From positions 10,524,829 through 10,588,828 of the forward strand of contig CM068540.1 of NCBI GenBank assembly GCA_035048495.1: DNA of 64,000 bases, read 5' to 3'. Below are positions 34,993 to 47,240 of the stretch, one piece after another. A program made the position numbers and the translations under genes. The notes under the pieces were generated by a model. The model searched no databases, was not told where the DNA came from, and saw only the letters and a program-made list of their open reading frames with translations. Source of the DNA: Euptelea pleiosperma. Its lineage: Eukaryota; Streptophyta; Magnoliopsida; Ranunculales; Eupteleaceae. How positions within the stretch are numbered: the stretch's first letter is position 1; each line of letters starts with the position of its first letter.

Positions 34993-37632
34993 TGATAGTA
35001 GGGATTTTTCCGCGTCGTTGGTTACGGAAACCCTAGAATCAACAATTTTTGTAATTATCCGAATCTTGTTCACTCAAATCCTGCAAAAATCACAGGGTTG
35101 TACAGTGGCTCGTGTCGGGTATCGTCCGCACTCGGGGTTAGTGTGCTTAATTCAAAGCCATGAAATGACGGATTTTTATCAAGAAATTGCTCTGAAACTC
35201 ATGGGTGGAAGGATGAGAATGGTGAGGTGGTTTTTTTTTAAAATATCATTCTTGACTTTTAGAGAGAGAAACTATTAAACTAATGTGAACAACAGAAAAT
35301 GAGAAATTGCCAACTTAATAATGGAAAATTGAAGATTTATTTATTCAACGAAATTCAAATTACATTGCATAAACTAAGGGTAAAACAAGAATTTAAAATT
35401 AAGAAAAAGAGAAGAGAGAGAAAGGATGAGAGGGTGAAACCTAGTAATTTCTAAAGAGAGGGAAAATACCTTGGCGGATTTACCGGGATTGGCCAAGTGG
35501 TGGCCTTGGTGATGGAGAGAATTGACATCTCACCATTGTTGCAAGCTCCAAAAATTCAAGATTCACCGTTTTCTCCAAAAACGTGGTGAAGAATGAAGGA
35601 TGGGGCTGCAGCTTTGCAAGAGTGGGAGGCTTAGTTGCACATGGAGGAGAACCAGCGGGTTCTAGTGGTAAAAGAAGGGCAGCACGCGTGGAGGTCGTGG
35701 AGTTGCTGGTGATTGGACATGGGGTGTTGCTGGATGCAGAACCGGTGGTGCTCGACCAAGAAGGAGGCAGAGGTGATGGGTTTTTAGAGAACCGATTGAA
35801 GATGCTCGTTAGTTGGAGAAGCAAAGGTGACCGGCGAAGGAAGTTGAACTGTGAAGAGGAAGATGCTCAGCTTGCAACACGTTGGAGTTGCAGGCCGTTA
35901 ATGGCGGCTTGATGAAGAACCGGTGGTGGTACTGGATGTGCAGACCACACCTAAGGAGGATGCTAAGGTGGTGTTAGCGGTGTTATGTGCATGCAGGCGA
36001 GCTTTCTAGAGGAGCAACAGCAAGAACCATGGGGTTCTTATGTGATTCCAGCACGTAGGTGAGAAGATGGAGCAGTGGCAAGGAGGAGCGTGCAGGGGTG
36101 GTTGCAGGCGGTGGTGAGAAGGAAGCGTTGGAGGAGGCGGCTTGGTGATGGTGAAGGATTTAACGGCCTGCAACTTGCAGGTCGTGGCAGCAGCAGGTGG
36201 CGGTGAAGGAGATGGCAACCGGTGAAGATGAGGGAGGCGAGCTGGGCGTGCGCACCAGCAGCAAGGAGGCGCCTCCTCCTTCTTTCTCTTCTCCTTTTCT
36301 CTTTTCTTTTTCTTTTTTTTTTGTGTGAGAAGATGAAGAAAGGGGGAGAGAGCGTGCAGGTGTGACCGGCAGACTGGTGATCCAAACTTGCAACCTAATG
36401 ACGGAGTTGCAGATGGCCGGAGTTCTGCAACTCCGGCGAGAAAAATAACGAAGAAGATGAAGAAGAAGGTGAAGAAGAAGAGGGGAAAATCGCCAAAAAC
36501 CGAGAAGAAAGAGGGGGCAACGAGTTGGGGGAGTTTTGGGGGAAGGAGAGGAAGAGATTGGAGGGGGATTAGGGTTCGAACGAACCCTTCTCCCCCCTCT
36601 TATAAAGCTCCCTATTTCCATTAATGGAAATAGGGTATTTTTTGAAAATAAAAAATATTTTTTTTTTTTTTTTTTTTTTAAAGTAAAAACCTACTTTTCT
36701 ATGGGGAATCTCCCCAATTAGTGGACCCCCCATTTAATTAAAATTATTTTTGAAATTCGCGGGGTCCACTAACTGGTCGGACAGCGGGTCGATGATGATG
36801 GGCCCGGCTACTGGCCCACATGGACTGATGATGTCCATCGTCTCACAAGATGATGTGACAGGCATTCTGAAGGCGATCGGATGGATGGTGACTTGATTGG
36901 GACCCAGATTGGTAGATCGACGGATCTAGAGAGATCCAACGGTCCGATTGAAGATCCAACGGTCCGATTGAAGATCCAACGGTCAAAAAGCTAAGGGAGA
37001 TGAGATAGAGCCGATGGGTAGGAGTTCTGGGGTTAGGTCAGTAGATTCGAGGATCGAAAGATGAAGAGAGAGAGAGAATAAGAAGAGATGAGAGAAAAAG
37101 TATCAAAAAAATGGAAAAAAGCACTGGCGGAGGGTCTGGAACCCTGGTCTTCACTGTGACCATCCTCACGCTTCTCCAGTAGAGTCGACTATCATTCTTT
37201 GCTGACTCATGTGGCTTTAAACGCTTTGGTCCGTCTCTTGGTCATTGGCTCTCCTGCTCTCTTCGTTCTTTGGGCCGGCTTTTTGGTCCTCATAGTTGGC
37301 CCATATCTTTTAGTCATAGCATGTGGGCTCTTTAAGCTTTGATAATGGGCTTTCCTGATCGATGTGGGCTCGCAAGTCTCGAGAATTGTCCCATCGGGGT
37401 TTCCTGCGACAGAAGAAGCGCGTAATGAGACTTTATCAGAACGGCTTAATATTTAGACTTCCAAAAATGTGTTTAATGCATGCAAATATACCATTTCGTC
37501 CAGAAAAGTGTGTTCTACGCAACAGAAGAGACTCTTACGTAGAAAAGTAGGTAAATAGAGTATTTTACGTAGGAGAATGCAATAACGCTAAAAGGATAAT
37601 TGCTTAAAATAAGCACTTTTGAGCGAATATCA
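34993..37632 (-). mobile_element. F1-e solo LTR inside the Copia element
   Basis: It runs from TGATAGTAGGG (one change from the family) to GCGAATATCA, with TATGT at 34988-34992 and 37633-37637. It holds a shortened CCGGAGTTCTGCAACTCCGG dyad (36417-36436), a TTAGTGGACCCC/GGGGTCCACTAA stem (36718-36772), and three tandem GATCCAACGGTCCGATTGAA units (about 36931-36984). Confidence 0.92.
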
Positions 37633-37802
37633 TATGTGTTGTTGGTAGAATGTGCTAGGAACAGATCAAAAGCTATTCAATTATCTGTTCGATTATCTCC
37701 GAGAGAGTATGAGATTGTGAGTGAATCATGTAAGAGGGTGGGATTGTAATTAATTTTTGTTTACCTTCTATATGATTAAATGTTTTTTGTCACAGAATTT
37801 TC

Positions 37803-37814
37803 AAAGGGGGAGAT
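37803..37814 (+). promoter_or_regulatory. Polypurine tract of the Copia element
   Basis: AAAGGGGGAGAT lies directly before the 3' LTR. Confidence 0.85.
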
Positions 37815-38762
37815 TGTAAGGAATATTTTCATATTCAATTTGGCAAAGATTCTGTTTGACATAAAAACATTCTTGTAACCGTTCCTATAAGCACCAGTGT
37901 AGTGTGAAGATGTCGTGGTACGCATACTTCGCCGACTAAGTGAAGACTAGAAGATAGAGACAACAAGAATCAAACGGTTGACGATAGGAGTCATCTGAGT
38001 AACTGCCCATTTGTCGATTATAGATCGTGTACGCTCGCTTAGGAAGGTAAGTGACTTAGTGGCAATAGGAATAGGTTTAAAATGAATAAAATATAATATT
38101 CAAAACTAGTCATTGGACGGACTCGAGACTTAGTCAAAGATATTGACTTTTAGGAGAGTCTGATCGATTGGAACTTGTCCAATCAATTGGACATAGCCCA
38201 ATCGATTGGAGGACTCTGTAAAATCGATTAGAAGCTACGGGGCAGAACATGACATAGCCCAATCTATTGGAGGACTTTGTAAAATTGATTGGAAGCTACG
38301 AGGCAGAACATGATCAAAGCCCAATCGATTGGCCACATCTGTAAAATTGATTGGAGTCTACGAGACAAAACATGATCAGAGCCTAATCGATTGGAGGCCT
38401 CTATAAAATCTATTGGAGCCTTCAGGACAGAAACTTAATTGAGTCCAATGGATTGGACACTAAACCCAATCGATTGGACTTAGCACGATTTGAGTCTTTC
38501 TCAGATCCGAAATTCTAGGTTATACTCTACCACATTCTACTAGACTAAGGGTCATGAATTCTATAAATACAACCCTTTTATACATTCTCTATACACACAC
38601 TGAGTGACACAATACTTCAAGAGAGAGAAGAAAAGGTTTATTTATTAGAGTGTCCATTTGAAGAGTAAGAAGCTTGTTTCTCATTCACATCTTGTGAGCT
38701 TGTTCCTCTTCTTGATCAAAGCCAAGTGCTTGATCTCTTACTCAACTTAGATCTCCCATATT
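37815..38762 (+). repeat. 3' LTR of the Copia element, truncated by Tat A
   Basis: It aligns with the 5' LTR from its TGTAAGG start through the CCAATCGATTGG repeats and the TATA box (38562-38569) to ACTCAACTTAG, then stops where Tat A begins. The last 5 bases, ATATT (38758-38762), are the candidate TSD of Tat A. Confidence 0.85.
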
Positions 38763-39429
38763 TGTGTGGTAAAAGTCCCACAACTCCACAATATCTGAGA
38801 GGTTCTGATTGAAAAAGTAAGTCTTCCTGATATGAATACGAGTTTCACTCCCTATTGGTCTCTTCGGTGAAGTCGGTGCAGAGCAGACAAGTATACCGAA
38901 GACAGCTGATGAAAGGGGTACCTGAAACAAAACTCTACTAGTGGGATTCCACTTTTGGAGCCCCCGATGATTAAGTCAGTTTCATTCTTTGTTTCTAATT
39001 TGTGTTTAGTGTTTGCGTACCTTTTTGGTTGGTCGCTTCTCCTATTTATAGGATCCTCTTCTTCTGACGTGTAAAGATGCTCATATTCAAAATATCTATT
39101 TGGTCGGTTAGAGATCTTTTGTCCTTTACATGACATGTATCGTGACGTGTTACGATCCGTACTCTCAGTGGCGAATATAGTTCGTCTGTTATTATAGTGA
39201 AGCCTATCAACTCGGTAGCAACTGACCTCAATGATCTAGGAACGTCAGATCTTGCTGAGACGGTTTACCTCATTCATCTCGGTCATGTCGGATCTTGTTT
39301 AAAATACTTTACCTCAGTTATCTTGGTCATGCTTTACCTCAGTTATCTCGGTCATACTTTACCTCGATTGTGTCGGTCATGTCGGACATTGCTGAAATGA
39401 TTTATCTTCCTCCTAAAATAGTCCCCACA
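38763..39429 (-). repeat. 3' LTR of Tat element A
   Basis: The 667-bp LTR begins (minus strand) TGTGGGGACTATTTTAGG and ends ...ACCACACA; the inner copy ends ACCCCACA. Its last 170 bases match 54496-54651. On the minus strand it has a TATA box (39050-39042). Confidence 0.85.
39042..39050 (-). promoter_or_regulatory. LTR TATA box of Tat A
   Basis: TATAAATAG on the minus strand is matched at the same place in the Tat B LTR (54983-54975). Confidence 0.55.
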
Positions 39430-39442
39430 ATAGCCCCCACTT
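39430..39442 (-). promoter_or_regulatory. Polypurine tract of Tat A
   Basis: AAGTGGGGGCTAT on the minus strand directly precedes the 3' LTR. Tat B has AAGAGGGGGCGAT in the same position. Confidence 0.8.
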
Positions 39443-39807
39443 GCTAGTTGGTATCTCTAGTCTATATGTCTGGAGCCCGACTTCCAAGTATTGGCATGTG
39501 GCTTTTTATATCCACGTGTCTCAATATGGGTTCTGATGTATTTTTTCGATTTTGCTTACTTCATGGCTTTGGCACGTGTCATTTCTATACACGTGTCACA
39601 ATATTGGTTTCTGACATGTTTTTCTCATATGGCTGACTTCATGGATCTACCACATGTCCTTCTAACGTGTGTCATTTCCTTTCTGACTGCACTATCTTGT
39701 CAATCCGTCATGTGCAATAAATGTTTCCACGTATCACTATTTTACTGGATTTAGGTGACGGAGCCATCTTCTAACTCTTCGGTTTTCACTTGTGGCGGGG
39801 TCAGGGC

Positions 39808-39815
39808 TATAAATA
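39808..39815 (+). promoter_or_regulatory. TATA box of the Tat A antisense ORF
   Basis: TATAAATA on the plus strand lies 378 bases beyond the LTR and points into the aORF. Tat B has the same box at 55747-55754. Confidence 0.6.
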
Positions 39816-40539
39816 CCTCGTCTCTTCCAAAATATTTTACTTTTCACTTCTTACCACGGTAATTCTATTTTTGGTTTTCACCTTGTTTCTCCTCAGCGAC
39901 CTCGTCACGTCTTCTTTATCGGCCCCTCGGTGCTCTCGGTTGTTTGACCCAAACAACCTCCTAAGCCCGATCTAGATGATGTCCAGGAGGATTATAACGT
40001 TCCAGATAACATTATTCTTACGTATGTCACCAGATCTCTACTGTATTCCCATCATTGGCCTGTTGACCCAAACGCCATCTGTGTTACTGTCGGTGAACTA
40101 GCTGCCGGACTCCCTCTTCCTCTAACTTAGTTTGCTCGAGAGTTGCTTAATTTTTATGACCTGTCTCTTGGGCAAGTAAAAGGTAATTTTTGGCATCAAC
40201 TCAACTCTTTTGAACGAATCTGAAAGTATTGGAATAAGGAGATATCCGTCCTAGATGTCCGACAACAACATTTTTTCAAACCTCTTCCCAGTCTTAAACG
40301 GAAAGACTCTAATACCGGCAGAATTCCCATACACTTTCTTGCTTCTCGGCTAGGAGGATTACCTATCTTAGAGTGTATCCAAGATTGTGATAAATTTTGA
40401 CCTTACTTCCCTATGTTTGTCTTGGGAGAATGGGAGAGAGGGGCCAATGATGATGGTCTACCCTTACGTAATAGGACTTTTAGTAGCAAAGGTATTCTAG
40501 GTTTCCCCTTTTGTTTTCCTTTTCTCTCGATTATTCTTA

Positions 40540-41352
40540 GGGTAGTTCTATTCGAACCCCACAAATTCCATAAGCACCCCATTTGGGTGCTTTTGGGCCC
40601 AAAATACCCTTAGACAAAAAAAAAAAACCCAAGCACCCCACCTGGTTGTTGAAGAAGAAGAAGAAGAAGAAGAAGAAGAAAAAAGGAAGAAGAAGGAGGA
40701 GGTCGTCGCCGTCGCCAAGAAGAAGAAGAAGAAGAAAAAAGGAAGAAGAAGGAGGAGGTCGTCGCCGTCGCCACCACCATAGGTACGTTTCTCTCTCTTT
40801 CTCTCTCTCTCTCTCCACGGCAATTGGTGCCATGGGGACTGTGTAGCCCACGGCCAGCCCAACCGTGGCTACCATAGAAGCCACGGCTAGGCTGGCCGTG
40901 GGCTACACAGTCCCCACGGCAGTTAGTGCCGTGGAGAGAGAGAGAGAGAGAGAGAGAGAAAAAAAAAAAAAAAAGAAGGAGGGAGAAAGAGAGAAAGAGA
41001 GAGAGAGGTAGAGAAGGAGAGAGAGACGTACCTGTGGTGCTGGTGGTGGCGGCGGCAACGGCGACGGCGACGGCGACGGCGTCATCCTCCTTCTTCTTCC
41101 TCTTTTTTTTTTTTTTTTTCTTTGTTTCAAGGTGAGAGAGAGACAGAGGTGGAGAGGGAGAGAGGATGGTGAGAGGTGGAGAGGGAGAGGGAGGGAGAGA
41201 GGTGGAGGGAGAGGTGGAGAGGGAGGGAGAGAGGTGGGGTGGGGTGCTTATGGTTTTTTTTTTTTTTTTTTTTTTTTTGTGAAGGGCACTTTCGGCCAAA
41301 AGCACCCAAATTGGGTGCTTATGGAATTTTTGGGGTGCAAATAGAATTACCC
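40540..41352. mobile_element. Foldback Mutator-like element
   Basis: Terminal inverted repeats of about 80 bases (GGGTAGTTCTATTCGAACCC against GGGTAATTCTATTTGCACCC) flank an 813-bp unit with a perfect 9-bp duplication TTATTCTTA (40531-40539, 41353-41361). The repeats extend inwards almost to the centre: GTCGTCGCCGTCGCCACCAC and ACGTTTCTCTCTC on the left mirror CGGCGACGGCGAC and GAGAGAGACGTACCTG on the right. No transposase is present. The ORFs inside are low-complexity (GAA/GAG/CTC) and not genes. Confidence 0.9.
40815..40934. repeat. Inner hairpin of the foldback element
   Basis: Two arms of about 55 bases, including 26 perfectly paired bases (within 40832-40858 and 40891-40918), surround a 7-base turn near 40870-40876. 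Confidence 0.88.
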
Positions 41353-43182
41353 TTATTCTTATTCTCAAAATGTCTGACTGGTTTATGCTTTTTCAGGTAT
41401 CCGAACGGATAGTTCATCTCGGAACCTACCTCGCGGTAATATCCAACTCTGCTATGATCTTCGTGCCTTGCCTTCCGATGTATACCAATGGCTAGTCGGA
41501 TTAGATTCTCGTGGTTATTCTTGGGAGGCTGATCCTCCTACCCCTGCTGAACTCCTACAAGTGATCCCTGATCGAGAGTTAGAGGTGAAATTGAGGAAGG
41601 CTCCCAAAGTCAAGAAACCCCCAAAAGCAAAAGTTCCCTCTCCTCCTACAACTCTTTCCGAATCCTCTTCTTCTCTCGACGATTCTTCAGATAACAGAGA
41701 GTCGACGTCGGACATTGACCTCGGCGATTTGGAAACAACTTGCTCTCATAGTCTTGACGAGGTAGGCCAGCTTCGGATGATGACGAAATATTAAATGTTA
41801 CACCTTTGAACAACTTTATACCTATCTCATCTTCTTCGGATATATCTTCTTTTTCCTCTGATTCGGATTCCTTTGCTTCTTTTATATCTGATCGTCGTTT
41901 GTCATGACAAATATTTGCACTGGTGCAGTCTCTTGGTTATTCGTGTAATACCCTGAACTTTTGTTCTAAGGTATTATGGTAAATTCACCTAATTATGAAA
42001 CCTGAAACTTTTTCAGACTCTTATTATTGTTTTTATTGTTAATATCATGTATGAGTATGTGTATTTAATTTGGTTTCATTTTGACAACTTTGAAAAACCT
42101 GCTATTTTTTAAACTCGCACTTTAAGGCTAAATTCTTACTAAAAATAATGAACCATAACTTGTAGGGAACTTTTTTTTGCTGCAACTAACATTCTAGAAC
42201 TTTTATAAAAAAATTATTTTGTAGGCCCGAAACACAAAAAATATTCCTATTTTATCCTTACCAACTTACCTGTGAAATTTGGAACCTTTTCTGAGACATG
42301 AAAACTCTAGTTGAAGATTTTGGGAGATTTTGACAGAAATAGTATTTTTATAATTTTTGAATTTTCTACCATTCGCATATTTAAAGAAAATAATATTTAA
42401 TTATATTTTATTTATTTAATAGGTGTGTGGGACTCGTGAATCACTTTCGAGTCATTCCGAGGTCATCTTGACACTTTTTCGAGGCTTTGAACTTTTTGTG
42501 TATTTAGTCAATACTTTATTTGTGTTATGATTATTGGGTGGGCTCGTATGGCCAATTTAGAAGCCTTTTGGGCTTAATAATATTCTTAAATGAAGCCTAG
42601 TTTATATATATGGGCCTTGGGCCCATTTTTAACCCATTAGTAATGTAAAATATAAATTTTTGAGGGTTGAAAAAGTCATCCCTTTGATAGTCACGAATTC
42701 CATTAAAATAGAAACCCTAATCCTTCCTAAACCTATTTATGAAAACCTTAAAACTTTAGAAGCTTTCACAAACCCAAACTCCATTAAAGAATAGAGAAAT
42801 CTCCATTAAACCTTAATCTGGGCACCGATAGCACTAGAACAAGAAGGGAGAATTGACAGGGACTCCGATTAGAAGAACATACTCTGAAGAGAGGACAATC
42901 TGACGACTTTCAAATTTGAAGAAACTTTCAATTTTCATTAAAGTTTAAGAAACCTTAAGATAAGTGTGCTTGATCCATCCTATGCTTGTTCTTCTTCAAA
43001 TTATTGCTTTTCATTCATTATATAATGGTAGATCTTAACTAGAAATTAATTTGGATATGATTTAGTAGATTTTTCTTAAGTTGATTATTGTTTGGTGCCA
43101 CCATGATGGGTTTGGCCACGACTTATTTGGTATCTATAATAAATAGCCATTTCTTTATAATTTTTGTGATATTTTTAAGATC

Positions 43183-44040
43183 TAAATATTTTTCTAATTA
43201 TTTTTTCTAAAACCCTCTATGAATTTATTTTCTAAAATAGTTGAGTTTGTATTTTTATGATTTATATTTATTTAGTTATGATTTTTCTAAGGTGCTGTCC
43301 TTTTCTTCTAAACCCAGAATTCTAGATTTTGCACGGTCCACTTCACTTGGGATTTCGATCTATATTTTTAAGCTAAATATTTTTCTAATTATTTTTCATA
43401 GATACTAATTTCAATCTAGTTTCTAGAACCTTTGAGTTTGTATTTTTTTGATTTGTATTGATTAAGTTATGATTTTTCAAATGTACTAGACTTTTCTGTA
43501 AAACCCAGAATTCTGGATTCTGTACAGTCTAGTTCATCAAAGGTTTCGATCTATATTTTGAATCAAAATATTTTTATAATTATTTTTATAGATACCTAGT
43601 TGAGTTTGTATTTTTTTAATATTTATTTATTTAGTTATAATTTATATAATGTGCTGGACTTTTTTGTAAGACCCAAAATTCTAGATTCTATATGGTCCAA
43701 TTGGTTAAGGATTTAGACATATATTTTAAAATTAAATATTTTTCTATTTATTTTTTCTATAAACTTATGTGAATCTTTTTCAGATCCGTTGATTTTATAT
43801 TTTTAGGATATGTATTTATTTAGTTGTAATTTTTCTAAAGTACTGACCTTTTTTGCAAAACCCAGAATTTCAAATTTTGTGCATTCTACTTCTTTAAGAA
43901 TTTTGACTTTAACTTTAGAAATAAATATTTTTGAATTTATTTTTTATAGAAACCTCAGTGAATATAGTCTTCAAATCCATTAAGTTTGTATTTTACTAAT
44001 TTATATTTATTTAGTTATGACTTTTACAAGAAAATATATT
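43183..44040. repeat. About five degenerate 170-190-bp units in F2-b
   Basis: Units start with AAATATTTTTCTAATTA near 43183, 43375, 43563, 43734 and 43920. They share TTGAGTTTGTATTTTT and AAACCCAGAATT. Confidence 0.75.
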
Positions 44041-44887
44041 TTCTATGAACTACCTATTTCTTGAATTTTGGACGATTAATGGCCTTGGGAACCCTTAGTG
44101 GTTCGGTCATGACTTATTAACTATTAAGAGGTTTATCCCTTGTTGTTTGACTAAACCTTAGATAGTTTGACCTATACTTGTATGAATGGGGATCCACCCA
44201 TGTGTTTTGGATCTCTCATAGGGTTCGGCCAAGTGTTTTGGATCCCTCTTTAGGGTTTGACCTTGTGTCATGGATCCCTCATAGGGTTCGCCATGGTATG
44301 TTAGATTGCCTTGTGATTTTCACTTATATCTTGCAGACGGGTCAATGAGACCGCTCCCAGTGCGGGAAGGAGATGGAGACCCTATATGGTTATGGGTACT
44401 AGTTGCATTGGCATCCCGTACTCACTTGCATTCACCCTCATATTCATGTCATCCTTATTATATGATTGAGATGCATATCTTGGTTAAAAACTTGTATAGT
44501 ATGATATCATACCATGCACACTGTTGTATTACTGGGCCTCGGCTCACGGTGCTACACCGATACCATTTTCAGATTTTGAGGAGTTGGGTACGTGGGATGA
44601 TTTTGAGATGGAAGACTCCGGTGTACTCGAGGAGATCGACGAGGATTTGAGAGTCGATCACATACTTTAGAAAGCTGTATTTGATTATTTTATAACATTA
44701 TTTATTTTCACGGGCATGTAAGCCTTTGATTGAGAGCATGTTCTCACCTCATTCTCTTCACATTTAGTTGATTGATTGAATTATTTTAATTATTTATTTT
44801 CTACATCTAGACTTTTTTGTTTACTGAGTAGGTTTTCGAATGAACCTTAGTAGTCTAATTGACCTAATTGGACCACTAGAGGACATT

Positions 44888-47240
44888 TGAAAGTAGGGTT
44901 TTTCCGTGTCGTCAAACCCTACTCTCAACAAGATTTGTAATTTGATCTGAGTTTTAATCATGCAAAATATTGGATATTGTATAGGGATTTGTGTCGGATG
45001 TCGATCCGGACTCGGGGTTAATTAGCGCAAAGAGAAACATAAAATGACGGGGAAATTGCAGATAATGTAACACAATCATAATTAAATCATATTTATTTAA
45101 CTGAACTTGTCTCTTACAATGAAAATCAAATAAAAATAACTAAACTAAAAAGCTTTAAGAGAAAATAGGCCTAGAGAGAGAAAGAGAGATCTAGAGAGAG
45201 AAAGTTCTAAGGAGATTTAGAGAGAAAAAGAGGGAAAAAGTTCACCATGTTTATTTACTTACCTGAGATTACCAATGGAGAAGGTGGATGGATCACGGGC
45301 AAAGGGATGGCCGTGAGGTGTAGAGTCATCTTGCCGCAAGTGCATGTGAATGTCAATCCTATCGGCAAGTGAAGGATTTTTTTTTTCTTTTTTTTTTTTT
45401 TTAGGTGCTAGCCATGATGGTAGGGATGGTATTGTGGTGTTGCACCCCCAATGCAACAAGTGGAAAGATCACAGTTGAGAAACAACCGTAGGGTGCAGCC
45501 ATCCAAGGGAGGATTGCCAAGGAAGAGATGTTGGGCCATTCTTTTCTTCTATGGCAAGAGGAGATGAAGGAGGAGGTGGCTGACGTGGTTGCTTGCTTAG
45601 AAGATCGCTGCTAGGAAGGGCAGCAGGTGGTACGTGTAGGAGGCAGAATAGGTGCAGGCCGAAGATGATGGAGGCAGAGGACGATGCAGCGGAGCTTCAA
45701 TGGTGCTTGCCGGACTGGTTCACCAGTCCGGCGTGGAGAGGAGAAGAAAAAGAGGATGAAGAGAAAAAGGGAAAGAAAAGGGAGAGTTTCCGGTGGTGGT
45801 AGTGACGGTCTGCTCTCTTGCAGACCATTACTTCGCGTTAATGAAGACTGGTTGCAGGCGGAGGGGGGCGCTGACGGCCGGAGTTGCAGGCTGCAACTCC
45901 GGTAGAAAACGGTAATATGACAAAAACGAAAAAATAAAAAAAAAACTGAGAAGAAGAAGAAGAAGAAGAAGAAGAAGAAGAAGAAGAAGAAGGAGGACGA
46001 GAAGAACCAGATGGCCGGAGTTGCTGCCTGCAACTCCGGCGAAGATGGAGGAGGAAGAAGAAGAAGATGATGGACGAAGAAGAGGAGAAAGAAGGAGAGA
46101 AAGAGGCGAAAACGTGGGCAGAAGATTAGGGGAAGGAGAGGAGAAGAAAAGAGGGGGATTAGGGTTCGAACGAACCCCTATCCTTCTCCTTTTAAAGCTC
46201 TCTATTTCCTTTAATGGAAATAGGATATTTTTTGAAAATAAAAAATATGAAATTTTTTTTTTTTTTTAACTAAAACATTACTTTTCTATGGGGAATCTCC
46301 CCATTTAGTGGACCCCCCATTTTTTAAAATTTAATTAAAATTATTTTGAAATTCACGGGGTCCACTAACTGGTCGGACAGCGGGTCGATGATGATGGGCC
46401 CGGCTACTGGCCCACATGGATTGATGATGTCCATCGTCTCACAAGATGATGTGACAGACAGTCTGATGGCGATCGGATGGATGGTGACTTGATTGGGACC
46501 CAGATTGGTAGATCGATGGATCTAGAGAGATCCAACGGTCCGATTGAAGATCCAACGGTCCGATGGAAGATCCAACGGTCAGAAAGCTAAGGGAGATGAG
46601 ATAGAGCCGATGGGCAGGAGTTCTGGGGTTAGGTCAGTAGATTCGAGGACCGAGAGATGAAGAGAGAGAGAGAATAAGGAGAGATGAGAGAGAAAGTATC
46701 AGAAAATAGAGAGAAAAGCACTGGCGGAGGGTCTGGAACCCTAGTCTTCACTGTGACCATCCTCACGCTTCTCCAGTAGAGTCGACTATCATTCTTTGCT
46801 GACTCATGTGGCTTTAAACGCTTTGGTCCGTCTCTTGGTCATTGGCTCTCCTGCTCTCTTCGTTCTTTGGGCCGACTTTTTGGTCATCTTATTCAGCCCA
46901 TATTTGGCCCATATCTTCTAGTCATAGCATGTGGGCTCTTTAAGCTTTGATAATGGGCTTTCATGATCGATTTGGGCCCACAAGTCTCGAGAATCGTCCC
47001 ATCGGGGTTTCCTGCGACAGAAGAAGCGCGTAATGAGACTTTATCAGAACGGCTTAATATCTAGACTTCTAAAAATGTGTTTAATGCATGCAAATATACC
47101 ATTTCGTCCAGAAAAGTGTGTTCTACGCAACAGAAGAGACTATTACGTAGAAAAGTAGATAAATATAGCATTTTACGTAGGAGAATGCAATAATGCTAAA
47201 AGGATAATTGCTTAAAATAAGCACTTTTGAGCGAATATCA
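44888..47240 (-). mobile_element. F1-f solo LTR nested in F2-b
   Basis: It runs from TGAAAGTAGGG to GCGAATATCA, with ACATT at 44883-44887 and 47241-47245. Its terminal stem has lost about 20 bases (CGTGTCGTCAAACCC). It holds two hairpins (45878-45902 and 46015-46039) on either side of a GAA microsatellite. Confidence 0.92.
45878..46039. repeat. Two hairpins flanking a (GAA)n run (F1-f)
   Basis: Dyads at 45878-45902 and 46015-46039 enclose about 15 GAA/AAG units (45950-45993). Confidence 0.85.

Larger units (their letters stand above)
30804..38762 (+). mobile_element. Non-autonomous Copia-type element, both LTRs, F1-e inside
   Basis: It has a 5' LTR (30804-32413), a Met-tRNA primer site, gag-like remnants, a polypurine tract and a 3' LTR beginning at 37815. 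The 3' LTR is cut after about 950 bases by Tat element A. The 5-bp sequence before the 5' LTR is TTGTG; its partner is not in the window. No protease, integrase or reverse transcriptase is visible in the roughly 2.8 kb of its own internal DNA, so it would need another element's enzymes. Confidence 0.85.

Noticed and set aside
40610..41368. Long open frames rich in Ser, Lys, Arg and Phe
   Set aside because: They are translations of GAA, CTC and poly-A/T runs inside the foldback element. They have no domain and appear in several frames at once.
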